Program-made: the position numbers and the translations under genes
In this document: positions 40,195-50,206 of the stretch, piece by piece
How the letters are laid out: every line of letters starts with the position of its first letter
How positions within the stretch are numbered: position 1 is the first letter of the stretch
Notes under the pieces: model-generated
The model's database searches: none
What the model was told of the DNA's origin: nothing
The model's input: the letters and a program-made list of their open reading frames with translations, nothing else
Source: Reyranella sp.
GTDB taxonomy: Bacteria > Pseudomonadota > Alphaproteobacteria > Reyranellales > Reyranellaceae
Assembly: GCF_030651995.1 (NCBI RefSeq)
Contig: NZ_JAUSBN010000009.1
Coordinates: forward strand, 1 to 64,000
Reading direction: 5' to 3'
DNA: 64,000 nt

Positions 40195-43100
40195 TCAGCC
40201 CAGAGTCACCACGATGCTCCGCCGGGCGACCTCGTCGCTCAGGCGGATCACCGCCTTGCCGTCCGCCACCGGCTGCGTCGCGCCGTCTAACTCTAAGGCG
40301 ACCACACCCCGGCTGACGCCGTCTGGATTGCGAACCACGATCTCATAAACCGAGCCGCGCAGGGTGAGGGTCATCTCGAAGCCTGGCCACGTCGTCGGCA
40401 GGCAGGGCGCGACCTCGAACCGGTCGCCCTTCACCGTGAGGCCCAGGATCGACTCGATGCCGGCGCGATGGAGCCAGCCCGCCGAGCCGGTGTACCAGGT
40501 CCAGCCGCCACGCCCGACATGTGGCGGCACCGAATAGACATCGGCTGCCGCGACATAGGGTTCGACCTTGTAGCGCAACACGCCGGCACGGGTCGCCGTG
40601 TGGTTGATCGGGTTGATCAGTGCGAAGACCTCGTGAGCCTTGTCACCCTGGCCCAGCGCCGCGAAGCCCATGATCGACCAGGCTGCCGCATGCGTGTACT
40701 GCCCGCCATTCTCGCGAATGCCGGGCGGGTAACCCTTGATGTAACCGGGATCGAGCGGAGTCTTGTCGAACGGCGGCGTGAACAGCAGCGCCAGCCGGTC
40801 GCCGCGATGCACGAGCATCCTGTCGAGGGCATCCATGGCCTGCGCCGCCCGCATGGGATCGGCCGCGCCGGAGATCGCGGCCCATGACTGGGCGATGGAA
40901 TCGATGCGACACTCCTCGCTCGCAGCAGAACCGAGCGGCGTGCCGTCGTCATAGTAGCCGCGGCGGTACCAGGCGCCGTCCCAGGCTTCGCGGTCGAGCG
41001 CCGCCTTCAGCGCCTCGGCATGTGCGCTCCAGGCAGTCGCCCGACGCATCTCGCCACGGCTCTCGGCGACCGGTGCGAAGGCGCGGAGGGCCGCATACAG
41101 GAACCAGCCCAGCCAGACGCTCTCGCCACGTCCCTCTTCGCCCACCCGGTTCATGCCGTCGTTCCAGTCGCCGGTGCCGATCAGCGGCAGGCCGTGCGCG
41201 CCGGTCGCCAGGCTGAGATCGAGGCCGCGTGCGCAATGTTCGAACAGCGACGCGGTCTCGTCCGCTTGTTCCGGCTGAAAGTAGAGATCGTGCTCGCCCT
41301 CGCGCAGCGCCGGACCCTCGAGGAAGGAAACGGGCTCGTCGAGGATCGCGCCATCGCCGGTGGTCTCGACATAATGCGCGGCAACGGTGGCGAGCCAGGC
41401 CCGATCATCGGAGATGCGCGTGCGGACGCCCTGGCCCGCGATCGGGAACCACCAGTGCTGGACGTCGCCCTCGACGAACTGCCGCGACGCGGCGCGCAGG
41501 ATGTGCGCGCGCGCCAGCTTAGGCATCGGCACGGACAGCGACATCGCATCCTGGAGCTGGTCGCGGAAGCCGTAGGCGCCGCTCGCCTGATAGAAGGCCG
41601 AACGGGCCCAGTAGCGACAGGCCAGCGACTGGTAGAGCAGCCAGCCGTTCAACAGGATGTCGGTCGCGGGATCGGGGGTCTTTACCTGTACCGTGCCCAG
41701 GACGCCGTCCCAGAATCCCACCGCCTCGCGATGCACGGCGGCCAGATCGGCAGCCCTGTACCGCGCAATCAACGCACGCGCCTCGGCCTCATCGGCCGCC
41801 TGGCCCAGGAAGCAGACGACCTCGTGCACGCCGCCCGGCTTCAGGTCGACAGTGGTCTGCAAGGCGGCGCAGGGATCGAGGCCGGCGCCGAGGCGCTGCG
41901 ACAGCGGCAGATCGGCGCTGAGCGCGGCGGGATGGTCCATCCTGCCGTTGCGGCCGATGAATTCGCCGCGATCGCCCGTCCAGGCGGTCTGGCGCCCGGA
42001 GAGATCGGCAAACGCGACCCGGCCGCCATGATGGAGATTCCATCTGTTGCGCGCGAAGATCGCACCGGTCTCGCCATCCCGTTCAGTGACGACCGTGGGG
42101 CCGGAGGCGCCGCGAGCCAGGCCCAGGACCCACTCGACATAGGCGGTGACCGAAAGCCGGCGCGGCCGATCGGAGATGTTGCGAATGGTGAGCCGCGAAA
42201 TCTTGAGGGAATCGCCCAAGGGGACGTATTGCAGCAGATCGAGGGCGATGCCGTTCGCCACCAGCTCGAACCGGCTGTAGCCGCGCCCGTGCCGCACGAT
42301 ATACGTCGCCTGCGCGAGCCGCACCGGCAGCGCCGTCGGCGTCCACAACTCGCCGCTGTCGAGGTCACGCACATAGAAGGCCTCGCCCGGCCGGTCGACC
42401 ACCGGGTCGTTGGACCAGGGCGTGAGCTGGTTGTCGCGGCTGTTCTGCGACCAGGTGTAGCCGCCGCCGTCGGCCGCCACCTGAAAGCCAAACGACGCAT
42501 TCGAGATCACGTTGATCCAGGGCGCCGGTGTCGACTGGCCGGGGCCGAGGACGGTGACGTACTCGCGGCCGTTGGGCGAGAAGCCGCCGAGTCCGTTGAA
42601 GAACTGCAGCGCCCCCAGCGCCACCGGCTGTGACGGCAATGGCTTCGGGCCGGCATGCGCCGCAAGGCCACGGCGGAGCGGTGGCGCCACGCCACGCGGC
42701 GACTTGAGGCGGTCGAGCTGGTCCGACAGGCTGCCACGGCCGCCGCGCATCACCACGCGGGCCAGGGCCAGCAGGAGTGCACGGGTCTCGGTCGAGATCA
42801 GATCGGTACGCAGGACGAAGACGGCGCCCGGTGCATCCTCGACCCCGAGATGGGTTCGGGACCGGCTGGCGCGAACCAGGGTCTCCAGCATGGATTGGAG
42901 ATCCTGCACGTAGGAGGTGCTGCGCTCGTTCAGGATCACGAGATCGACCGACAGGCCCTTGAGTTGCCAGTACTCGCGTGCACGCAGGAGTTCGCGCACG
43001 ATGCCGGTGTCCTCGATCTCCTCGACCCGAACCAGCACGATCGGCAGATCGCCCGAAATGCCTTGCGACCACAGGGTCGGCGGGGCGGCGAGGCCGCGCC

Positions 43101-46100
43101 GGATCGCGTCGGGCGATGAACGCAGTGCCGGATTGGCGTAGAGCACATGCCCCGCCAGACGCTGAAAGTAGCTCGCCTCCACCGCATCGATGTCGAGATG
43201 GCGAAGCTGAACCTGCGCCTGCGTCCAGGCGAGGGTCGTGGCGCGCGTGAAGGCATTGACGTCGAGATGGCGGTCGATCGCGTCGAGCAACGATTCGCGT
43301 GACGATGCCACCATCGTCCAGAAGGCGATCCGCGCCCTGCCGCCTGCGGGTACCCGCAGGCGCCGACGGAGCGCAAACACCGGATCGAGGACCGACCCGA
43401 CCGTGCCGGAGAGCCGGCGACCATCGGTTGCCGCGATGGCGTCGCCGATCTCGTTGCCGCGACCGATGAAACGGGCGCGATCCGTCTCGACCTCGATCTC
43501 GCCCACGGCCACACCTTCCACCACCGTCAGGTGGGCCGCCCACAGTTCGGGCTCGCCCGGCCCGCGGCGCCGTCGCGTGGCCAGCAGTGCGCCGGTGGCC
43601 GGCAGATATTCGGTGTGCACGAACATCTTCGAGAAGGCCTGATGCGCCGCATCCGCGCCGCGCGGCGCCAGCACGATTTCGGAGTAGGACGTCAGCTCGA
43701 CTGTACGCGGCACGCTACCGACGTTGGTCAGCGTGACGCGCCTGACCTCCGCGTCGTCTTCCGCGGAGACGACGACGTCGAGGCTGGTGACCAGCGTGCC
43801 ATCGTGGCGAACGAACTCGGCGCGATCCTCCGCGAACATCACTTCGTAGCGATCGGGGGGCTGACCACACGGCTGGGCGGTGGCCGACCAGACGGCGCCG
43901 TTCTCGACGTCGCGCAGGAAGATGTAGCTTCCCCAGTCGTCGCGCGTCGTGTCCTCGCGCCACCGGGTCACCGCCTGGCTGCCCCACTGACTGTAGCCGG
44001 AGCCCGCCGCCGTCAGCATGACCGAATAGCGTCCGTTCGACAGGAGATGAACCGAGGGGCTGGGGGCGTGCGGATTGCGCAGGCGCCGCACCAGCGCCGG
44101 CTCGGTATCTCTCGCCAGCGCGCTGGCGCCGACTTCCTCGGCGCGCGGATGGGCGACCGCGACATCGCGCGGCGCCCGCTCCTGCAGCAGCAGCTCCGTC
44201 GCCTGGACTCCCGGCTCGGCATGGAAGCGTGATCGCATCACGCCGTCGAGCAAGGCGTTGGCAATGGCGACCACTGTCATGCCCTGGTGATGGGCCATGT
44301 AGGCAAGCACGAGCGCACGCGACTCGCCGTCCGGCAGGCGCGAGGGCGTGAAATCGAGCGCCTCGTAGAAGCCGTAGCGACCGCGCGCTCCGATGGCGGC
44401 CAGCCGTCCGAAATTGGCGGCGGCCGCCGCGGGATCGATCATGGCGGCCAGGCCGGTGGCATAGGGCGCAATGACGAGGTTCTCGCTCAGGCCGCGCTTG
44501 AAGCCGAGCCCGGGCACGCCGAAGTTCGAATACTGGTAGGTGAATTCCTTGTCGCGCGCGTTGTAGGCCGACTCCGATATCCCCCATGGCAGCCCGAGTT
44601 CGGTCGCGTATTGGATCTGCCGGCGGACGACGAGGCGGTTGGTCCTTTCCAGCAGACTGCCGAACGGCGCACGCATCACCAGCGACGGCATCAGATACTC
44701 GAACATCGATCCCGACCACGAAACCAGGGCCGCGCTGTGGGCGACCGGCGTTACTTCGCGCCCCAGCCGGAACCAGTGTCGTGCCGGAATGTCGCCCGCC
44801 GCGATGGCGACGAAGCTGGCCAGTCGCGCCTCGGAGGCAAGAAGGTCGTAGCAATTGACGTCGAGTCGGTCCTCGGCGACCAGGAAGCCGATCGACAACA
44901 ATCGGCGGCGCTCATCGAACAGGAAGTCGAACTCCATGGCACTCGCCATGGCGCGCGCGGATGTCTCGAGCGTGAGCAGGCGACGGTCCAGATCGTCCCT
45001 CATCCCCTCGGTCCGGGCGTCGCGATGATGGCTGGCAATCGTGCGGTGAGCCGCCTCGATCCAGAACAACATGTCGGCGCTCTCCGGATCGGCACGCTCG
45101 CTCGCAAGCGTGCGTGCGAGATCCACGGCTGTCGCCGCCAGCGGCAGCACCGCTTCGAGTCGGAGGGGCGCCTCGGACAGCGCCGCCGCCAGCCCGTCGA
45201 ACGCCCGAACGAGTTCGGGCCGCGTGACGAGATGGGTGCGGCGATCGTCAGACAGCGCCGCCAGAGCCTCGCGGGCGAGGTCGAGACTGTCGGAAGCGCC
45301 GCGCGCGCCATCGGGCTGCGCCGCGCCTCGTATGCGCCAGGCGCCACAGGCGTTGGCCAGCGCGATCAGGTGTCCGGCGAGGTTGCCGCTGTCCACCGTC
45401 GAGACGTAGCGCGGCTCGAGGGCACGCAGATCGCTCGTGTCGTACCAGTTGAAGAAGTGTCCGCGAAACCGCTGCATCCTCTCCATCGTCGCGAGGGTGG
45501 CCTCGAGGCGCTCCACCGCCTCGGCGGTGCCGATCCAGCCGAACTCGCGGGCAGCCGCCGTCGACAGGAGCAGCAGACCGAGATTGGTCGGCGATGTGCG
45601 ATGCGCCACGACGGGAGTCGGTGCCTCCTGGAAGTTGTCCGGCGGCAGCATGTTGTCCGCCTCGGTGACGAACGTCTCGAAGAAGCGCCAGGTCTGGCGG
45701 GCAATGAGGCGTAGCGAGGCCGCCTCGGCGGGCTTGATTCGCAGGCTGCCGGCATCGCGGGGCGGGCGGCTCACCCAGTCGGCGACCGCGGGCGCCAGCA
45801 GCCAGGCCAGCACGAACGGGACGGCGACCGGCATCGCCGCCGCGGCGACGAGCCAGACCACGCCGGCGGCAACGAGCGCGACCACGACGCTTCCCGCCAT
45901 CTTGCCGTAGAGGCCAGGCCACCCGGCCCGGACGCTTTGCTTGGATTGGGCGGCGGTGATCCATTCGAGGAGTCGGCGATGGCTGACCACGAGCCGGAAC
46001 AACGTCCGGCCGATCGCGTCGGCCATCAGCCAGGCATGGTGACCCAGGAAGGTGACGAGCAGGGCGGTCTGCAAGGCAGCCGAGACGGCGTCGCTCCACA

Positions 46101-48795
46101 GCGCATCGAGATGACTGCGGGCGGTCACCTTCGCATGGCGCGGGAACAAGGCCGCTATTGCCGGCAGGAGCGTGGGCAGCGCGATGACCAGCAGCACGAA
46201 GCCCGTCCAGACCAGCGCGGCGGCGAGGGGTAGCGTCCAGCCCGCCAGCAGGGAGAGGACGGCCGCCGGCGCCGACAGCGTGCGACGCAGATTGTCGAAC
46301 ATTTTCCAGAAGCCGATGGCGGGCAGGAACTCCGCCCGCGCCCCGGGTCCCGTCGATTTCACGAGTCCCAACATCCACGGCAGAAGCTGCCAGTCGCCCC
46401 TCGCCCAGCGATGCTGGCGCGCCGCTGCCACGTCGTAACGCGCGGGAAACTCCTCGACGACCTCGATATCGGAGGCAAGGCCGGAGCGCGCGAAGGTCCC
46501 TTCGAACAGGTCGTGGCTCAGCATCATGCTGTCGGGAACGCGGCCCCGCAGCGACGCCTCGAACGCGTCGATGTCGTAGATGCCCTTGCCCGAATAGGAG
46601 CCCTCTCCGAACAGGTCCTGATAGACGTCCGACACGGCCGATGCGTAGGGATCGATGCCGCTGTTGTTGGAGAAGACGCGCTGGAAGCGCGAGCCCTCGG
46701 CACCGACCGGCAGCGAGGGCGTGACGCGCGGCTGGAGCACGCCGTAGCCTTCGACCACGCGGCGCCGGGTCACGTCCAATCGCGGCCGGTTCAGAGGATG
46801 GGCCATCTTTCCGACCAGGCGGACGATCGCGTCGCGCGGCAGGCGCGTATCGGAATCGAGGGTTACTACATAGCGCACGTCCGCGGGCAGCGCCCGGCTG
46901 GCGCCCGGCGCGACGACGAATGTCGTGCCTGTCGAACCGCGCAGCAGATGGTTGAGTTCGTGCAGCTTGCCGCGCTTGCGCTCCCAGCCGATCCAGGCGC
47001 CCTGCGCGTCATTCCATCCGCGCCGGCGATGAAGCAGGAAGAACCGGTCGACCCCCTGTTCCGCCGGATAGCGGCGGTTGAGGCGCGCGATACCCTCGAC
47101 CGCGGTCGCGAGCAGGGCCGCGTCCTCAGGCATCGATTCGGCAGGCGCGTCCGTCCAGTCCGACAGCAGGGCGAAGTGAATCGCACCGGCCGGGTTGGAG
47201 AGGTGGTGGACCTCGAGGCTCTCGATCTGTTCCTCGATCGTCGCCTGCGTGGTCAGCAGGGTTGGAATTGCCACCACCGTCCGCAGATGCGCCGGCACGC
47301 CATTGCGCAGCTCGAGGCCGGGTAGCAGCGTGGCGCCAAAGCCTCCGGTGATCAGTCGGTTGACCAGGAGGAGCGCCGCATCCACCGCGGGCAACAGACC
47401 CGCGGCGGCCATCCCGAACAGCAGCGGCCCCTGGAGCCCCAGCAGCGACAGACCCAGCAGCGGCAGCAGGAGGACGATGGCGGCCGTGACGGCAACGCCC
47501 GCGACATAACCCGCCAGGCCGGTCCGCAGGAGCCGCCGCCGCACGGTCAGCCCCCTGGTGCGAAAGCCAACCGACCGTTCGAAAGCCCGGCGGCCGCTGC
47601 CGATCAGATGATAGCCAGGCTCGCGCCGCCGGCTGTCTCCGTCGTCGCCGACGGGGCAGTTCGCCGCCACGGCCAACGCGCGCCGGGCGATTTCCGGCTC
47701 GTCGAGCGCCGTGCCACGCGCAATCTGCTCGATGGCGGTGCGATAGAGGTTGCGGGTCGCAAAATCCATGTCGATGAAGACACCGCCGGTTCGCAGCACG
47801 TCATCGACCGGGCTCACCTCCTCGAAGAGCTTCGCCCAATCGACGTCGGAGACCAGCCGCATGCTCGTGATGATGTTGCGGACCGTGACGTTGGTCGCGC
47901 CCTGCAGCTGATGCTCGCGCCGTACCAGCTCGTCGGCGCTCGTCCCCTCGCGCGCCAGGCGCTTCTCGAGCCAGCCGACGGCCGGGGTCGTTTCGGGATC
48001 CTGGTCGCGCAGGCGATGGACGAGCTGGACGGCGAAGCCTTCGGAGAAGCCTGCTCGGTCATAGGGCTGGAGAGCCGCGGGGTCCGCCGCGTGATCCTGC
48101 AGCCCCAACAGGCGATTGGCGACGAGATCGGCCTGCTCGCGCTCCGCGCGCCGGTTGACGATGCGGCTGGCCGAACGACGCAGGTTCTCGACCAGGACGA
48201 TGCGGAGCGTGATCGCGACGGCCCACAGCTCGCCGATGGTCAGCGGTTGGACCGTCTGGTACGCGCGCACGAAGCGGGTGAGCGTCTCGGGATCGAAGCG
48301 ACTGTCGGTATGCGCCACGAAGGCCCACGCCAGGCCGAACACCCGCGGATAGCCGGCCAGGGGCCCTTCGCTGAGCTTGGGAAGCTGACGATAGTAGCCG
48401 GCGGGCAGGTCGGTACGGACCTCGCGGACCTGCTGCTCCACGAGATGGAAGTTGTCGAGGAGCCATTCGGCGGCGGGTGTAACCGTCCGGCCGGCATCGA
48501 CGGTGGCCGCAATCGAACGATAGGCGTCCAGCAGTACGCGTTCGTTGTCGCGCAGACGGACGACGAGCGACTTGCCGGTGGTCAAGCCGGCATGGACGGG
48601 CTGGCTGGCCGCGAGGCTTTGGGCATGTTGCTCGAGCCGCTCGATGCCGAACAGCTCGCTGCGGATGGCGTCTTCGTCTGCCCGAATGGAAGCGGGTCGC
48701 GCGCGCCCGAAGGCGCGCCACGCGAACGATTTCAAGGAAATGAGGCCTTTCAGGCTAAGGCGTGCAAGCGACGAAAATTGATCTCGCGCACGCAT
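40195..48795 (-). CDS. ndvB: Cyclic beta-1,2-glucan synthase NdvB/ChvB
   Basis: A 2866-residue inner-membrane enzyme, about the length of Brucella Cgs and Agrobacterium ChvB. It initiates, elongates and cyclises periplasmic beta-1,2-glucan used in osmoadaptation and host contact. The GT84 glycosyltransferase (about 430-1000, flanked by several membrane helices) has the DxD motif in TLDSDTRLP near 645 and QHRWARGDW near 795. A glucoamylase-like section follows (about 1040-1500), then GH94-type domains, including GTGDWNDGMNRVG near residue 2543, thought to set ring size by phosphorolysis. GGAGGGC stands before the ATG. The frame is intact over 8.6 kb. A separate glucan exporter gene (ndvA) is not in the window. 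Confidence 0.96.
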   Translation of the reverse strand: MRARDQFSSLARLSLKGLISLKSFAWRAFGRARPASIRADEDAIRSELFGIERLEQHAQSLAASQPVHAGLTTGKSLVVRLRDNERVLLDAYRSIAATVDAGRTVTPAAEWLLDNFHLVEQQVREVRTDLPAGYYRQLPKLSEGPLAGYPRVFGLAWAFVAHTDSRFDPETLTRFVRAYQTVQPLTIGELWAVAITLRIVLVENLRRSASRIVNRRAEREQADLVANRLLGLQDHAADPAALQPYDRAGFSEGFAVQLVHRLRDQDPETTPAVGWLEKRLAREGTSADELVRREHQLQGATNVTVRNIITSMRLVSDVDWAKLFEEVSPVDDVLRTGGVFIDMDFATRNLYRTAIEQIARGTALDEPEIARRALAVAANCPVGDDGDSRRREPGYHLIGSGRRAFERSVGFRTRGLTVRRRLLRTGLAGYVAGVAVTAAIVLLLPLLGLSLLGLQGPLLFGMAAAGLLPAVDAALLLVNRLITGGFGATLLPGLELRNGVPAHLRTVVAIPTLLTTQATIEEQIESLEVHHLSNPAGAIHFALLSDWTDAPAESMPEDAALLATAVEGIARLNRRYPAEQGVDRFFLLHRRRGWNDAQGAWIGWERKRGKLHELNHLLRGSTGTTFVVAPGASRALPADVRYVVTLDSDTRLPRDAIVRLVGKMAHPLNRPRLDVTRRRVVEGYGVLQPRVTPSLPVGAEGSRFQRVFSNNSGIDPYASAVSDVYQDLFGEGSYSGKGIYDIDAFEASLRGRVPDSMMLSHDLFEGTFARSGLASDIEVVEEFPARYDVAAARQHRWARGDWQLLPWMLGLVKSTGPGARAEFLPAIGFWKMFDNLRRTLSAPAAVLSLLAGWTLPLAAALVWTGFVLLVIALPTLLPAIAALFPRHAKVTARSHLDALWSDAVSAALQTALLVTFLGHHAWLMADAIGRTLFRLVVSHRRLLEWITAAQSKQSVRAGWPGLYGKMAGSVVVALVAAGVVWLVAAAAMPVAVPFVLAWLLAPAVADWVSRPPRDAGSLRIKPAEAASLRLIARQTWRFFETFVTEADNMLPPDNFQEAPTPVVAHRTSPTNLGLLLLSTAAAREFGWIGTAEAVERLEATLATMERMQRFRGHFFNWYDTSDLRALEPRYVSTVDSGNLAGHLIALANACGAWRIRGAAQPDGARGASDSLDLAREALAALSDDRRTHLVTRPELVRAFDGLAAALSEAPLRLEAVLPLAATAVDLARTLASERADPESADMLFWIEAAHRTIASHHRDARTEGMRDDLDRRLLTLETSARAMASAMEFDFLFDERRRLLSIGFLVAEDRLDVNCYDLLASEARLASFVAIAAGDIPARHWFRLGREVTPVAHSAALVSWSGSMFEYLMPSLVMRAPFGSLLERTNRLVVRRQIQYATELGLPWGISESAYNARDKEFTYQYSNFGVPGLGFKRGLSENLVIAPYATGLAAMIDPAAAAANFGRLAAIGARGRYGFYEALDFTPSRLPDGESRALVLAYMAHHQGMTVVAIANALLDGVMRSRFHAEPGVQATELLLQERAPRDVAVAHPRAEEVGASALARDTEPALVRRLRNPHAPSPSVHLLSNGRYSVMLTAAGSGYSQWGSQAVTRWREDTTRDDWGSYIFLRDVENGAVWSATAQPCGQPPDRYEVMFAEDRAEFVRHDGTLVTSLDVVVSAEDDAEVRRVTLTNVGSVPRTVELTSYSEIVLAPRGADAAHQAFSKMFVHTEYLPATGALLATRRRRGPGEPELWAAHLTVVEGVAVGEIEVETDRARFIGRGNEIGDAIAATDGRRLSGTVGSVLDPVFALRRRLRVPAGGRARIAFWTMVASSRESLLDAIDRHLDVNAFTRATTLAWTQAQVQLRHLDIDAVEASYFQRLAGHVLYANPALRSSPDAIRRGLAAPPTLWSQGISGDLPIVLVRVEEIEDTGIVRELLRAREYWQLKGLSVDLVILNERSTSYVQDLQSMLETLVRASRSRTHLGVEDAPGAVFVLRTDLISTETRALLLALARVVMRGGRGSLSDQLDRLKSPRGVAPPLRRGLAAHAGPKPLPSQPVALGALQFFNGLGGFSPNGREYVTVLGPGQSTPAPWINVISNASFGFQVAADGGGYTWSQNSRDNQLTPWSNDPVVDRPGEAFYVRDLDSGELWTPTALPVRLAQATYIVRHGRGYSRFELVANGIALDLLQYVPLGDSLKISRLTIRNISDRPRRLSVTAYVEWVLGLARGASGPTVVTERDGETGAIFARNRWNLHHGGRVAFADLSGRQTAWTGDRGEFIGRNGRMDHPAALSADLPLSQRLGAGLDPCAALQTTVDLKPGGVHEVVCFLGQAADEAEARALIARYRAADLAAVHREAVGFWDGVLGTVQVKTPDPATDILLNGWLLYQSLACRYWARSAFYQASGAYGFRDQLQDAMSLSVPMPKLARAHILRAASRQFVEGDVQHWWFPIAGQGVRTRISDDRAWLATVAAHYVETTGDGAILDEPVSFLEGPALREGEHDLYFQPEQADETASLFEHCARGLDLSLATGAHGLPLIGTGDWNDGMNRVGEEGRGESVWLGWFLYAALRAFAPVAESRGEMRRATAWSAHAEALKAALDREAWDGAWYRRGYYDDGTPLGSAASEECRIDSIAQSWAAISGAADPMRAAQAMDALDRMLVHRGDRLALLFTPPFDKTPLDPGYIKGYPPGIRENGGQYTHAAAWSIMGFAALGQGDKAHEVFALINPINHTATRAGVLRYKVEPYVAAADVYSVPPHVGRGGWTWYTGSAGWLHRAGIESILGLTVKGDRFEVAPCLPTTWPGFEMTLTLRGSVYEIVVRNPDGVSRGVVALELDGATQPVADGKAVIRLSDEVARRSIVVTLG

Positions 48796-48963
48796 GAAGC
48801 GCCCTCCGGCAAGCGGGGCCGCTATGAACGGTCTTCTACAGCAAACGGCCAGCGGCGACCAATCGCGCCAGCAGCGTCAACGCGAAACCTTCCCAACGGT
48901 TCCAGGGGACTATTCAAACTCTTTTTGCTATCGCTTTCCGGAGATCATCACGGGAGACCGATC

Positions 48964-49317
48964 ATGCTTCGCGTTGTCACCTTGGCCGCCGCCGCACTCG
49001 CGGTCTCGGCCTTCCCCGCCCTGGCGCTCGACTGCCCCAAGCCGCAGCCGACGGCGAAGCCCGGAATCCTGAAGGAAACCCCGGCCCAGATGGCGGCCGT
49101 CGGAAAGCAGCTTGCCGGCGCGGACAAGTTCAACGCCATCGCCTCGGCGACGGCCGATCTCCGCATCCGCTATCCCGGCGTCGAGAGCGCCGAAGTGGTG
49201 AACTATCTCGTTACCGCCTACTGCCCGGCCGTGGCCGCCGACAGCAAGCTGAGCGAAGCGCAGAAGAAGGCGGCCGTCGACGGCTTCGCCGCCCAGGTGA
49301 TGCGCCAGGTCTACTAG
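48964..49317 (+). CDS. Small exported protein of unknown function
   Basis: A 117-residue protein with a clear signal peptide (MLRVVTLAAAALAVSAFPALA) and a short mature helical domain starting LDCPKPQP. Two cysteines, at about 24 and 87, could form a disulfide in the periplasm. No family recognised. The start follows GGGAGACC. It is divergent from ndvB (168 nt), so it may share regulation with glucan synthesis, but nothing else links them. Confidence 0.75.
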   Translation: MLRVVTLAAAALAVSAFPALALDCPKPQPTAKPGILKETPAQMAAVGKQLAGADKFNAIASATADLRIRYPGVESAEVVNYLVTAYCPAVAADSKLSEAQKKAAVDGFAAQVMRQVY

Positions 49318-49335
49318 GCTGAGCGAAGCTCAGCC
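49317..49335. terminator. Hairpin after the small exported gene
   Basis: GGCTGAGC and GCTCAGCC pair around a GAA loop, starting at the last base of the stop codon. Together with the second hairpin just downstream it lies between convergent genes. No strong U-tract follows. Confidence 0.5.
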
Positions 49336-49351
49336 CCAGGAGCGGCAGGCC

Positions 49352-49371
49352 GCGGCTTGATTACAAGCCGC
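49352..49371. terminator. Second hairpin between convergent genes
   Basis: GCGGCTTG and CAAGCCGC form a perfect 8-bp stem with an ATTA loop. It is followed by TAAGCCTTAG, itself partly palindromic. It may terminate transcripts arriving from the SDR operon on the minus strand. Confidence 0.5.
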
Positions 49372-49420
49372 TAAGCCTTAGGCAATGTCCGAGAGCGCCG
49401 AAGGAAGAGCGACCACCCGA

Positions 49421-50194
49421 CTAATGGCGGGCCGCCTGCCCGCCATCGAGGGTCATGACCACGCCGCTGATGTAGCTGGCGCGGTCGGAGGCCAGGAACA
49501 CGGCGAGGTCGGCGACCTCGTCAGGTTCGGCGGCGCGGCCGAACGGCATGTGCTTCGTCAACTCCGCCCAACGCTCGGCATCACCGAACTTCTTCTCGGC
49601 CTGTTCGCGCAACCGCGTCAGCATGCGGTCGGTGCGGGTGGCCGGCGGATTGATTCCCACCACGCGCACGCCGTGATCGACACTCTTCGACCCGACCGCG
49701 CGGGTGAAGGCCATGACACCGGCGTTACCCATCGTGCCGGCGACGTAGTCGTAGTTGAAGCTCTCGCCGGCGAGGCCGATCACGTTCACGACCACGCCCG
49801 CCTTGCGCGCGTACATCTTCTCCAGCATGGCGCGGGTGGCGTTCACATAGCCGAACACCTTGAGATCCCAGGCTTCGCGCCACCTGGGTTCGGTCATGCC
49901 GAAGACGTCACCCTGCGGGATGGCGCCGGCATTGTTTACCAGGATGTCGGCATGGCCGACCGCCTCGACGACGCGGCGTGCGGTGTCACCGTCCGAGAAA
50001 TCGGCGGGATGGATCTCGACCGGCACGTTGTGGCGGGCGCGGATCTTTTCTCTCGCCGCTTCCAGCGAGTCCTTCGAACGCGAGGCGATGTGCACCGTGC
50101 AGCCCTCGGCCGCGAAGCCCATGGCGCAGGCGAAACCGATGCCACGGCTGCCGCCGGTGATGAGCACGGTCTTGCCGGAGAGCTTCATGTCCAT
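49421..50194 (-). CDS. Atypical short-chain dehydrogenase/reductase
   Basis: A 257-residue classical-length SDR with an intact cofactor motif TGGSRGIG (13-20) and NNAG (87-90), so it should bind NAD(P). In the active site, the serine position after strand 5 reads NVIGLAG (no Ser), and the YxxxK motif reads Y150-VAG-T154, so only the tyrosine remains. This Y-xx-G-(S/T)-xx-NA arrangement defines a divergent SDR subgroup. Either an unusual catalytic set or a changed reaction is expected. It is the last gene of a three-gene operon, 12 bases after the MBL gene. Confidence 0.85.
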   Translation of the reverse strand: MDMKLSGKTVLITGGSRGIGFACAMGFAAEGCTVHIASRSKDSLEAAREKIRARHNVPVEIHPADFSDGDTARRVVEAVGHADILVNNAGAIPQGDVFGMTEPRWREAWDLKVFGYVNATRAMLEKMYARKAGVVVNVIGLAGESFNYDYVAGTMGNAGVMAFTRAVGSKSVDHGVRVVGINPPATRTDRMLTRLREQAEKKFGDAERWAELTKHMPFGRAAEPDEVADLAVFLASDRASYISGVVMTLDGGQAARH

Positions 50195-50206
50195 TGGTCG
50201 TTCTCC

